Of a DNA stretch of 6,273 nt, positions 1 through 4,969 are shown in pieces. The translations under genes were made by a program, and so were the position numbers. Position 1 is the first letter of the stretch. Each line of letters starts with the position of its first letter. The notes under the pieces were generated by a model. The model saw nothing but the letters and a program-made list of their open reading frames with translations. It searched no databases and was not told the DNA's origin. The stretch lies in assembly GCA_028284845.1 (NCBI GenBank), contig JANQQY010000200.1:1-6273 (forward strand), given 5' to 3'. The stretch is from Spirochaetales bacterium. Lineage in GTDB: Bacteria; Spirochaetota; Spirochaetia; DSM-27196; SLST01.

Positions 1-650
1 TCTTCTACACCGGTGTAGGCACGTCGATCAATCTGGTTCTCACGGTTCTCGCTGCCTATCCGCTCTCGCGCAAGGATCTCAAAGGCCGGAGCGTACTGAT
101 GCTCGTGATTGTGATCACGATGTTCTTCCGAGGCGGCCTCATTCCTGAGTACCTCGTGGTTCGGAGTCTTGGGCTGGTGAACTCGGTATGGGCTGTGCTC
201 CTTCCTAACGCTATCATAGCCTACAACGTCATCATCATGCGGACGTTCTTTCAGTCAACAATACCGGACGAGCTCCGTGACTCGGCCTTTATTGATGGAG
301 CCTCGAACACCAAGTTTCTCCTGTCAATCGTGCTCCCGCTCTCCGGACCGGTCATCGCCGTCGTTGTCCTCTTCTACGCCGTGTTCCACTGGAACGACTT
401 TTTCACTGCACTCATCTATCTCTCAGATCGCAATCTGAACCCGCTGCAGATCGTACTTCGAGAGATTCTTATTCAGACACAGACCGACGAGATGATCGGC
501 GCCGACGCTGGGTTCACCGAACGCGTCCTGCGCGGCGAAGTGCTGAAGTACGCCGTCATATTCGTCGCATCGCTTCCCATGCTCATTCTCTATCCGTTCC
601 TGCAACGGTTCTTCGTGAAGGGTGTGATGATTGGAGCGCTCAAAGGCTAA
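1..650 (+). CDS. Carbohydrate ABC transporter permease, LplC/YtcP type (5' end missing)
   Basis: This is an inner-membrane permease subunit of a binding-protein-dependent ABC importer, which forms the translocation channel for a sugar or oligosaccharide. The gene enters from the left. The first complete codon is at base 3 and about 215 residues are visible, starting FYTGVGTSIN; the family is usually about 290-300 residues, so roughly the first quarter is missing. The fragment has several hydrophobic membrane segments. It also carries the cytoplasmic EAA loop that contacts the ATPase, visible as DELRDSAFIDGAS followed by LPLSGP. The segments FFRGGLIPEYL, HWNDFFTALIYL and NPLQIVLRE, and the C-terminus FFVKGVMIGALKG, are typical of the LplC branch. 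The next gene is the matching binding protein, 58 bases downstream, so the two very likely share a transcript. A partner LplB-type permease would be expected further upstream, outside the window. The family is clear; the substrate is not known. Confidence 0.95.
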   Translation, partial: FYTGVGTSINLVLTVLAAYPLSRKDLKGRSVLMLVIVITMFFRGGLIPEYLVVRSLGLVNSVWAVLLPNAIIAYNVIIMRTFFQSTIPDELRDSAFIDGASNTKFLLSIVLPLSGPVIAVVVLFYAVFHWNDFFTALIYLSDRNLNPLQIVLREILIQTQTDEMIGADAGFTERVLRGEVLKYAVIFVASLPMLILYPFLQRFFVKGVMIGALKG

Positions 651-657
651 CGAGTTC

Positions 658-687
658 TCTCCGTTGGGGAGACAGCGCGAGAAGCGC
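658..687 (+). other. Two small intercistronic hairpins between permease and binding-protein genes
   Basis: TCTCC (658-662) can pair with GGAGA (668-672), and GCGC (675-678) with GCGC (684-687) around a GAGAA loop. Both stems are short (5 and 4 bp) and no T-run follows, so they are not terminators. They lie just upstream of the binding-protein ribosome site. In such operons, RNA structure here could protect the downstream message and raise binding-protein levels above permease levels. That role is inference and the structures may be chance. Confidence 0.25.
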
Positions 688-695
688 AAAATGTT

Positions 696-704
696 GAAGG
701 AGGA
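696..704 (+). promoter_or_regulatory. Strong ribosome binding site that fixes the binding-protein start
   Basis: GAAGGAGGA lies 4 bases before the ATG at 709. It decides between that ATG and the upstream in-frame ATGs at 631 and 691. The 709 start also puts a signal peptide at the very N-terminus. Confidence 0.85.
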
Positions 705-708
705 CACC

Positions 709-2301
709 ATGAACAATCGTATCGCAATGGTTGCGATCGCCATCATGGTCTTGCTGACAGCCGGAGCATTTGCCGGCGGAACGACCGAGGGAGACGACGC
801 GGCACCGGCCGTTCCGGTCAACGCGCCGGGAACCTACCCCATCGTTGACGAGTCGATCATGCTCGAAGGTTTTGGTCGCCTTGACGCCCAACATGGTCCC
901 TGGGAAGAGATGACGATCTGGCAACTCCTGGAAGACAAGACGAATGTCGTTGTCGAATGGGAGACACCGGGGCGCGACAATGTAGACGAGCGAAAGAACC
1001 TCGTTCTTGCGAGTGGCGATCTTCCGGACATCTTTATCAAGAACGTCCTGAAAGAATCAGACCTCATTCGGTACGGCAGCGATGGAGCACTGGCTCAGCT
1101 TGAAGGCTACATCGACGAGTGGATGCCAAACTTCTTGGCCGTGACGGAGCAGTACCCGGACGTTCTGCCTTCTATCACTGCCCCGGATGGCCATGTCTAC
1201 GGTTTTCCGCGAATCAACGACTTCGCACCCAACCAGGTCTGGCGCAGCCCGCTCATGAATCTCGAGTGGCTCGACACGCTGGGACTCGAGGTCCCCACTA
1301 CCTCAGACGAGTTCCTCGATGTGCTACGCGCCTTCCGAGATGGCGATCCAAACGGAAACGGTGACACCACAGACGAGGTTCCCTTCACCTCTCACAACGC
1401 CTTTATGGCGATGAACGCCATCAGCAGCATGTTTGGTGTCTCGTACGATCTCGCCTACGAAGGCAAGTACCCCGTCGCCCTCTACGATGACGGCACCGTA
1501 GACATCCAGCTCGAGACCGACCAGTATCGGAATGCGCTCCGCTACTACGCGACCGCCTTCCAGGAACGACTGATCGACAACGAGATCTTTGTCCACACCT
1601 CCGCCGACTACTTCGCGAAGGGTGCAGCGGGTCGTGTGGGCTTCACCCCCCTGTACCAGCCACGGAACTTTGCCGAGTACGCCAACAACTACGACGCGAT
1701 CGTCCCGCCTGTTGGGCCTGATGGCTTCCAGAGCTGGAACTATCTCCAGCCTCGAGTATCTGCGCTCGCCTCCTTTGTCATGACGAGCGAAAACCCGAAT
1801 CCTGAGGCAACCGTCCGCTGGTTCGACTGGTGGTACAGCGACGAGGGCGCACTGACGCTCCATATGCTCATTCCTGAGTTTGCGAACGAGAACGCGGATG
1901 GAACCTTCTCGTACAAGGATGAAGTCCTGAATGCCGAGGTTGGTTTTGAACGCTTTATTGGTGCCCATACGATCTTCCCCGGTGGCGGATCCGGAACCTA
2001 TGCCACCGGACGCCACCTTGCACCAACCATGGCCGGCACCCCTATGCTGAGCTACATCGAGAAGACCGAACCGTTCCTCCCAAAAGGTCTCCGTCCAGGA
2101 CTCAGATCACCTGAGGAAAACCAGCGCGAAACTGAGCTCCGAAGCGACCTGGACGTCTATATTGAGGAGACGGTCTCCAAGTTTGTAGCCGGTGAGATCG
2201 ACATCAACGATGATGCGGAATGGGACACATGGGTTCAGACGCTCGACCGACTCGGTCTGGGCGAGTTGGAAGAGATTCTCTTCGCGAGCATGAACCGCTG
2301 A
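709..2301 (+). CDS. Extracellular (periplasmic) solute-binding protein of a sugar ABC transporter, LplA/LipO-like
   Basis: This protein (530 residues) captures the solute outside the inner membrane and delivers it to the permease encoded just upstream. Residues 1-22 form a signal peptide: a short basic start (MNNR), a hydrophobic core and an AFA cleavage site, then GGTTEG. There is no lipobox cysteine, so it should be cleaved by signal peptidase I and be soluble. The ...FA-GG..E junction is typical of spirochaete binding proteins. Family hallmarks follow in order: ASGDLPDIF (about 101-109), GALAQLEGYIDEWMPN (about 126-141), APDGHVYGFPR (about 158-168), NLEWLDTLGLEVP (about 184-196) and an acidic, Ca-loop-like DGDPNGNGDTTDE (about 211-223). 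The length fits the large LplA-type proteins, which usually bind oligosaccharides. The start was chosen by ribosome site and signal peptide; an in-frame extension back to 631 would hide the signal peptide. The family is clear; the ligand is unknown. Confidence 0.93.
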   Translation: MNNRIAMVAIAIMVLLTAGAFAGGTTEGDDAAPAVPVNAPGTYPIVDESIMLEGFGRLDAQHGPWEEMTIWQLLEDKTNVVVEWETPGRDNVDERKNLVLASGDLPDIFIKNVLKESDLIRYGSDGALAQLEGYIDEWMPNFLAVTEQYPDVLPSITAPDGHVYGFPRINDFAPNQVWRSPLMNLEWLDTLGLEVPTTSDEFLDVLRAFRDGDPNGNGDTTDEVPFTSHNAFMAMNAISSMFGVSYDLAYEGKYPVALYDDGTVDIQLETDQYRNALRYYATAFQERLIDNEIFVHTSADYFAKGAAGRVGFTPLYQPRNFAEYANNYDAIVPPVGPDGFQSWNYLQPRVSALASFVMTSENPNPEATVRWFDWWYSDEGALTLHMLIPEFANENADGTFSYKDEVLNAEVGFERFIGAHTIFPGGGSGTYATGRHLAPTMAGTPMLSYIEKTEPFLPKGLRPGLRSPEENQRETELRSDLDVYIEETVSKFVAGEIDINDDAEWDTWVQTLDRLGLGELEEILFASMNR

Positions 2302-2307
2302 TCTACC

Positions 2308-2325
2308 CCGGATGGAACCATCCGG
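2308..2325 (+). repeat. Perfect inverted repeat (hairpin) after the binding-protein stop codon
   Basis: CCGGATG and CATCCGG form a perfect 7-bp stem around a GAAC loop, starting 6 bases after the stop codon. No T-run follows directly, so it is probably an RNA-stabilising 3' hairpin acting with the terminator-like hairpin just downstream. Such structures often protect binding-protein messages from 3' exonucleases; that role here is inferred. Confidence 0.6.
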
Positions 2326-2336
2326 TTGCGATTTGC

Positions 2337-2367
2337 AGGGCGACGTCACACGCGTCGCCCTTTTTCT
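2337..2367 (+). terminator. Rho-independent terminator (possibly partial) between binding protein and sulfatase
   Basis: AGGGCGACG (2337-2345) pairs perfectly with CGTCGCCCT (2353-2361), a 9-bp GC-rich stem with a 7-base loop. The RNA then has a U-run (2361-2365) followed by C and U. This is the classic intrinsic terminator shape. It lies only about 30 bases upstream of the sulfatase start and no promoter is evident in that gap, so some read-through into the sulfatase gene is likely. Confidence 0.8.
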
Positions 2368-2387
2368 GCCCCGACCGCTTAGTCACT

Positions 2388-2392
2388 GGAGG
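2388..2392 (+). promoter_or_regulatory. Ribosome binding site supporting a GTG start for the sulfatase
   Basis: GGAGG lies 5 bases before the GTG at 2398. This spacing, together with the family-typical N-terminus PKPNIVLIVTD that follows directly, fixes GTG as the start codon. Confidence 0.8.
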
Positions 2393-2397
2393 TACCC

Positions 2398-3939
2398 GTG
2401 CCAAAGCCAAACATCGTGCTCATCGTCACCGACACGCAACGCTGGGACACCCTCCACTGTATGGGCGCCTCGCACGCCGTCTCTCCGTCGCTCGACAAGC
2501 TTGCCTCAGAAGGCGTCCTCTTCCAGGACGCCTACACAGCTGCCCCCGTTTGTATGCCCGCCCGCGTCTCGCTCATGAGCGGCTATCATACGCCCATCCA
2601 TGGCGGAATCGAGAACGGCATCACGCGTCGTTTGGATATCCCGATGTTCCCGGATGCCCTTGCTGCGGTCGGGTATCGAAACATCATGGTGGGAAAGGCT
2701 CACTTTGGCCGAGTCCCGGATTCGTTCCACGTCCAGAGAATCCTCAAAGGCGAAAAGGGCGGCGATCGGGACGATTTCTACGCCGAGCACATCAGGTCTC
2801 ACGGCTACTCGCGCTCCAGCTCCCATCCGAACCCCATCCCGCCGCACCTCTTTATGGATGCCTTCCTCGCGGATACCGCGATCAAGGAGATAGACGAGGC
2901 GGTCGCTGCCGGCGACCCATTCTTCACATTCCTCTCAATGCCAAGCCCGCACAGTCCCAACGATCCGCCGGGCGAATGGGCACACCTCTTTGATGATCGC
3001 GATCTGCCAGCGATCAACTACGAGCCGGGCGAGACCGAGGGTCATCCCGCGCAGCTTCGAAGGCTCGTGGGCACCACTCGACCTGAGTCGGAACCGCACC
3101 ACGAAGGCACTCGTCAAGGCGCTGACGGTGCGACATCGGGGAGCGTGGCGCCGCCGGCCAAGTCGAACTACTCCGACGGCCCGTTTGAAAGTGTCCGCGA
3201 AGCCGTGGGAAATCATATCGATGGCGCGGAGGCGGATCTCATTGACGAGTACCGGCGCCTCTACTACGGACTCGCCGCCTACTGCGACGCCCAGGTGGGT
3301 CGAGTCGTCGACCACCTTGATCAGATCGGCATCCGTGAGAACACCCTCGTCATCTTCACATCGGACCACGGGCTCCAGCTCTTTGATCACGGTTTTAACG
3401 ACAAGCACAGCTTCTACGATTCAAGCTGGCATGTCCCCATGATCATGTCGATGCCCGGCACGCTCCCGAGCGGCACAAAGGAACGATTCGCCGTCTGGAC
3501 CGATATCACCGCGACAATCGCAGGCGCCGTCGGTGCCGAGATGCCGTGGGTTCACGGGTACGACCTCTTTACACCGCTCACCTCCGGCCAACCGTCGCCA
3601 CGGCAATGTGCGGTTGCCACGCTCTACCGCTCGGTCGCCATGGCTACGCCTGAGTGGAAACTCATCTACTACATCGATGAGGCGGAGGGGCAGCTCTTTG
3701 ACCGGGTGAACGACCCCCCGGAGCAGCACAATCTCTACAACTCCGCAACGCATCGGAGTGTTCGGGATGAGTTATTGACGGCACTGCTTGCGTGGCGAAG
3801 CGATATCGCAGATGTTGCGCATCTTCACGCAAATACGGTTGGCGGTGGTCCTGTCGCGAACCGGATCGCACCGTACACAAAGTCGATGCGTGGTTGTGAC
3901 GCGGATGATCGACTAGCGGTGCGATTGACGACAATCTAG
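2398..3939 (+). CDS. Formylglycine-dependent sulfatase (Cys-type, S1 family), probably cytoplasmic
   Basis: This enzyme (513 residues) should hydrolyse sulfate esters or sulfamates. The signature CMPAR (52-56, C-x-P-x-R) holds Cys52, which must be converted to formylglycine by a maturase not seen in this window. Other visible active-site elements are Asp12 in IVTDTQRWD (metal), GKAHFG (Lys100, His102), MPSPHSP (His185), and TSDHG (Asp323, His324, metal) followed by DHGFNDK (Lys336). There is no signal peptide: the beta strand PNIVLIVTD begins at residue 4, so the enzyme should act in the cytoplasm on imported material. It follows the transporter genes on the same strand behind a terminator-like hairpin. 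Residues about 222-262 are rich in Gly, Ser, Pro and charged residues and look unlike the rest of the fold; this may be a loop insertion or a locally shifted frame. The family is certain. The substrate (sulfated sugar, choline sulfate or other) cannot be told. Confidence 0.95.
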   Translation: MPKPNIVLIVTDTQRWDTLHCMGASHAVSPSLDKLASEGVLFQDAYTAAPVCMPARVSLMSGYHTPIHGGIENGITRRLDIPMFPDALAAVGYRNIMVGKAHFGRVPDSFHVQRILKGEKGGDRDDFYAEHIRSHGYSRSSSHPNPIPPHLFMDAFLADTAIKEIDEAVAAGDPFFTFLSMPSPHSPNDPPGEWAHLFDDRDLPAINYEPGETEGHPAQLRRLVGTTRPESEPHHEGTRQGADGATSGSVAPPAKSNYSDGPFESVREAVGNHIDGAEADLIDEYRRLYYGLAAYCDAQVGRVVDHLDQIGIRENTLVIFTSDHGLQLFDHGFNDKHSFYDSSWHVPMIMSMPGTLPSGTKERFAVWTDITATIAGAVGAEMPWVHGYDLFTPLTSGQPSPRQCAVATLYRSVAMATPEWKLIYYIDEAEGQLFDRVNDPPEQHNLYNSATHRSVRDELLTALLAWRSDIADVAHLHANTVGGGPVANRIAPYTKSMRGCDADDRLAVRLTTI

Positions 3940-3940
3940 G

Positions 3941-4870
3941 CTACGTCGGTCCGTCGAGCCCTATGGTGAGCCTGATGTCCTGCGCGTAGTTCCCGAATCT
4001 TCGCCCAAAGAGATTGAGCCCTCCCCTGAACTCAGCGTCATCCTTGATTCCGAACCGCACGCTGAGCGAGGATCCCGTTCCAACTCCGATCTCGGACAAG
4101 GTAACGTCCGAAACGCGCACACCATCGACATACGCACCCGATGGATCAACGCGCCACTCTTTCAGGAACCCATACTGTGTGTTCGCCCGTTTCCACCACC
4201 CGGGATTGAGATGACCGGGGCGATCGCCCATATCTCCAGGGCAGCGATAGGTCCCAACCTCCACGCCGTTCATCCACACGGTGATGTCTGAAGGCCACTC
4301 CTCCTTGTGACCCGGAAACTCTGAGCAGATCTCCGCAGAGACCGAGACACTCGTTGCGCGCGCCCCTACTCCCGAAGGGATCGGCATACGGTATTCGACG
4401 TACCCCCACTCAAACCAAATCAACTGCGCCGCAGAGCGATGTGGGTCGAGGAAGGTGGACGGTGTGTCGGTGAAACCAATAAATCCCTTCTCAGATGCCA
4501 TGCCGCACGTTGGATAGGCTTCGTGATCAAAGAAAAGACCAATCGGCATCTCGCTCACCAATTGGTTTTCTGAGCGGCCGACGGTCGGGCTCCCGAGCAA
4601 GAGCACTGCACTCTCTATTCGTGACGTGCACACCTTCTGAGAGCCCTTCGTGGCGGGAACAGAGCGGCACGAGAGAAGGCCCGCACGATCGAGGGCCTGA
4701 ATGTGCGTAACCGTCGCCGACTGCGACAAGCCGGTCTCCATAGCCACTTCGTTCACGTTGAGCTCGCGGTTGTGCAGTACCTGAAGGATCCTTCGACGCA
4801 CGCTCGACGAGAGTGCCTTTGCCACTGCCTCGATCCCCCCCGGTTCCACAATCAGAACGCTGTCAGCCAC
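3941..4870 (-). CDS. ArsR-like winged-helix transcriptional regulator with large C-terminal (probably sensor) domain
   Basis: This protein (309 residues) is a one-component DNA-binding regulator. Residues about 12-85 form an ArsR-type winged helix: AVAKALSSSVRRRILQVL, then the helix-turn-helix LNVNEVAMETGLSQSATVTHIQALDRAGLL (in part, 38-66) and a wing leading to GSQKV. Residues about 105-309 form a beta-rich domain with conserved-looking blocks: YPTCG (119-123), WGYVEYR (155-161), EWPSDITVWMNG (191-202), CPGDMG (210-215), NPGWW (222-226), YGFLKEWRV (233-241), VSDVTL (253-258) and LFGRRFGNYAQDI (287-299). From memory, this arrangement recurs in ArsR-annotated regulators beside sugar-hydrolase genes in Firmicutes, Thermotogae and spirochaetes; it suggests a carbohydrate sensor, but the ligand is unknown. 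The GTG at 4870 was chosen because GGAGGG lies 5 bases upstream. An in-frame ATG at 4933 would add 21 residues and run into the operator region. It is divergent from the GtaA-like gene and convergent with the sulfatase. Confidence 0.88.
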   Translation of the reverse strand: MADSVLIVEPGGIEAVAKALSSSVRRRILQVLHNRELNVNEVAMETGLSQSATVTHIQALDRAGLLSCRSVPATKGSQKVCTSRIESAVLLLGSPTVGRSENQLVSEMPIGLFFDHEAYPTCGMASEKGFIGFTDTPSTFLDPHRSAAQLIWFEWGYVEYRMPIPSGVGARATSVSVSAEICSEFPGHKEEWPSDITVWMNGVEVGTYRCPGDMGDRPGHLNPGWWKRANTQYGFLKEWRVDPSGAYVDGVRVSDVTLSEIGVGTGSSLSVRFGIKDDAEFRGGLNLFGRRFGNYAQDIRLTIGLDGPT

Positions 4871-4875
4871 GCAGA

Positions 4876-4881
4876 CCCTCC
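4876..4881 (-). promoter_or_regulatory. Ribosome binding site fixing the GTG start of the regulator
   Basis: Read on the minus strand, GGAGGG lies 5 bases before the GTG at 4870-4868. No comparable site precedes the in-frame ATG at 4933. Confidence 0.8.
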
Positions 4882-4882
4882 G

Positions 4883-4911
4883 TTGACAAGAATCATTCTG
4901 GTGAATATACC
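4883..4911 (+). promoter_or_regulatory. Candidate sigma-70 promoter for the GtaA-like gene
   Basis: A perfect -35 box TTGACA (4883-4888) is followed after 17 bases by TATACC (4906-4911), a 4 of 6 match to the -10 consensus. Transcription would start near 4918, leaving a leader of about 50 bases before the ATG at 4970. The -35 box lies just upstream of the regulator's own ribosome site. An inverted repeat covers the spacer and -10 box, which would suit repression. Confidence 0.6.
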
Positions 4912-4915
4912 AGAA
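4896..4915. promoter_or_regulatory. Inverted repeat, candidate operator over the + promoter
   Basis: TTCTGGT (4896-4902) and ACCAGAA (4909-4915) are perfect 7-base inverted arms around the 6-base spacer GAATAT. The palindrome spans part of the spacer and the whole -10 box of the predicted + promoter, a position where a bound dimer would block RNA polymerase. The ArsR-type regulator encoded next door is the obvious candidate ligand; this is inferred from position. Confidence 0.6.
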
Positions 4916-4918
4916 GTA

Positions 4919-4944
4919 ATCGATATGAAACATTATATATCGAT
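4919..4944. promoter_or_regulatory. Second inverted repeat, candidate operator over the regulator's own promoter
   Basis: ATCGATAT (4919-4926) and ATATCGAT (4937-4944) are perfect 8-base inverted arms around the 10-base spacer GAAACATTAT. It lies in the most AT-rich part of the divergent region, across the minus-strand promoter elements and just downstream of the predicted + start site. Its sequence differs from the first repeat, so the two may bind different proteins. The composition is AT-rich, which raises the chance of accidental symmetry. Confidence 0.5.
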
Positions 4945-4953
4945 AGAAGTCAA
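4925..4953 (-). promoter_or_regulatory. Candidate promoter for the regulator gene
   Basis: Read on the minus strand, TTGACT (4953-4948, 5 of 6 to the -35 consensus) is followed after 17 bases by TTTCAT (4930-4925, 4 of 6). A perfect TATAAT also lies on this strand at 4937-4932, but without a good -35 box at proper spacing. Either choice gives a leader of about 45-60 bases before the GTG at 4870 and overlaps the second inverted repeat, which would allow autoregulation. Confidence 0.45.
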
Positions 4954-4958
4954 TAATT

Positions 4959-4965
4959 AGGAGAG
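4959..4965 (+). promoter_or_regulatory. Ribosome binding site of the GtaA-like gene
   Basis: AGGAGAG ends 4 bases before the ATG at 4970. It supports that start, which places the family's N-terminal motif RPPAVPLVTVDPYFSIW right at the beginning of the protein. Confidence 0.75.
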
Positions 4966-4969
4966 AGTA

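Noticed and set aside
631..708. In-frame upstream extension of the binding protein starting at ATG 631 or 691
   Set aside because: It would put up to 26 polar residues before the signal peptide, and the strong ribosome site GAAGGAGGA sits right before ATG 709.
1324..2016. Long minus-strand open frame (230 codons) inside the binding-protein gene
   Set aside because: It lies wholly opposite a well-supported gene, has no recognisable motifs, and is explained by the codon bias of the + strand.
2220..2993. Plus-strand open frame of 257 codons overlapping the binding-protein end and the sulfatase start
   Set aside because: It is very rich in Arg, Pro and His, has no recognised family blocks, and spans two real genes plus a terminator.
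4871..4933. N-terminal extension of the regulator to the in-frame ATG at 4933
   Set aside because: The GTG at 4870 has a well-spaced GGAGGG. The extension would lie over the operator and promoter elements and adds no family-like sequence.
4919..4944. ATCGAT motifs as a possible mobile-element or integration-site repeat
   Set aside because: No transposase, integrase or matching copy at a second site is present; the position over promoter elements fits an operator better.
4703..4960. Plus-strand open frame overlapping the regulator's N-terminus and the intergenic region
   Set aside because: It is opposite the helix-turn-helix coding sequence and ends within the divergent control region; no ribosome site or family match supports it.
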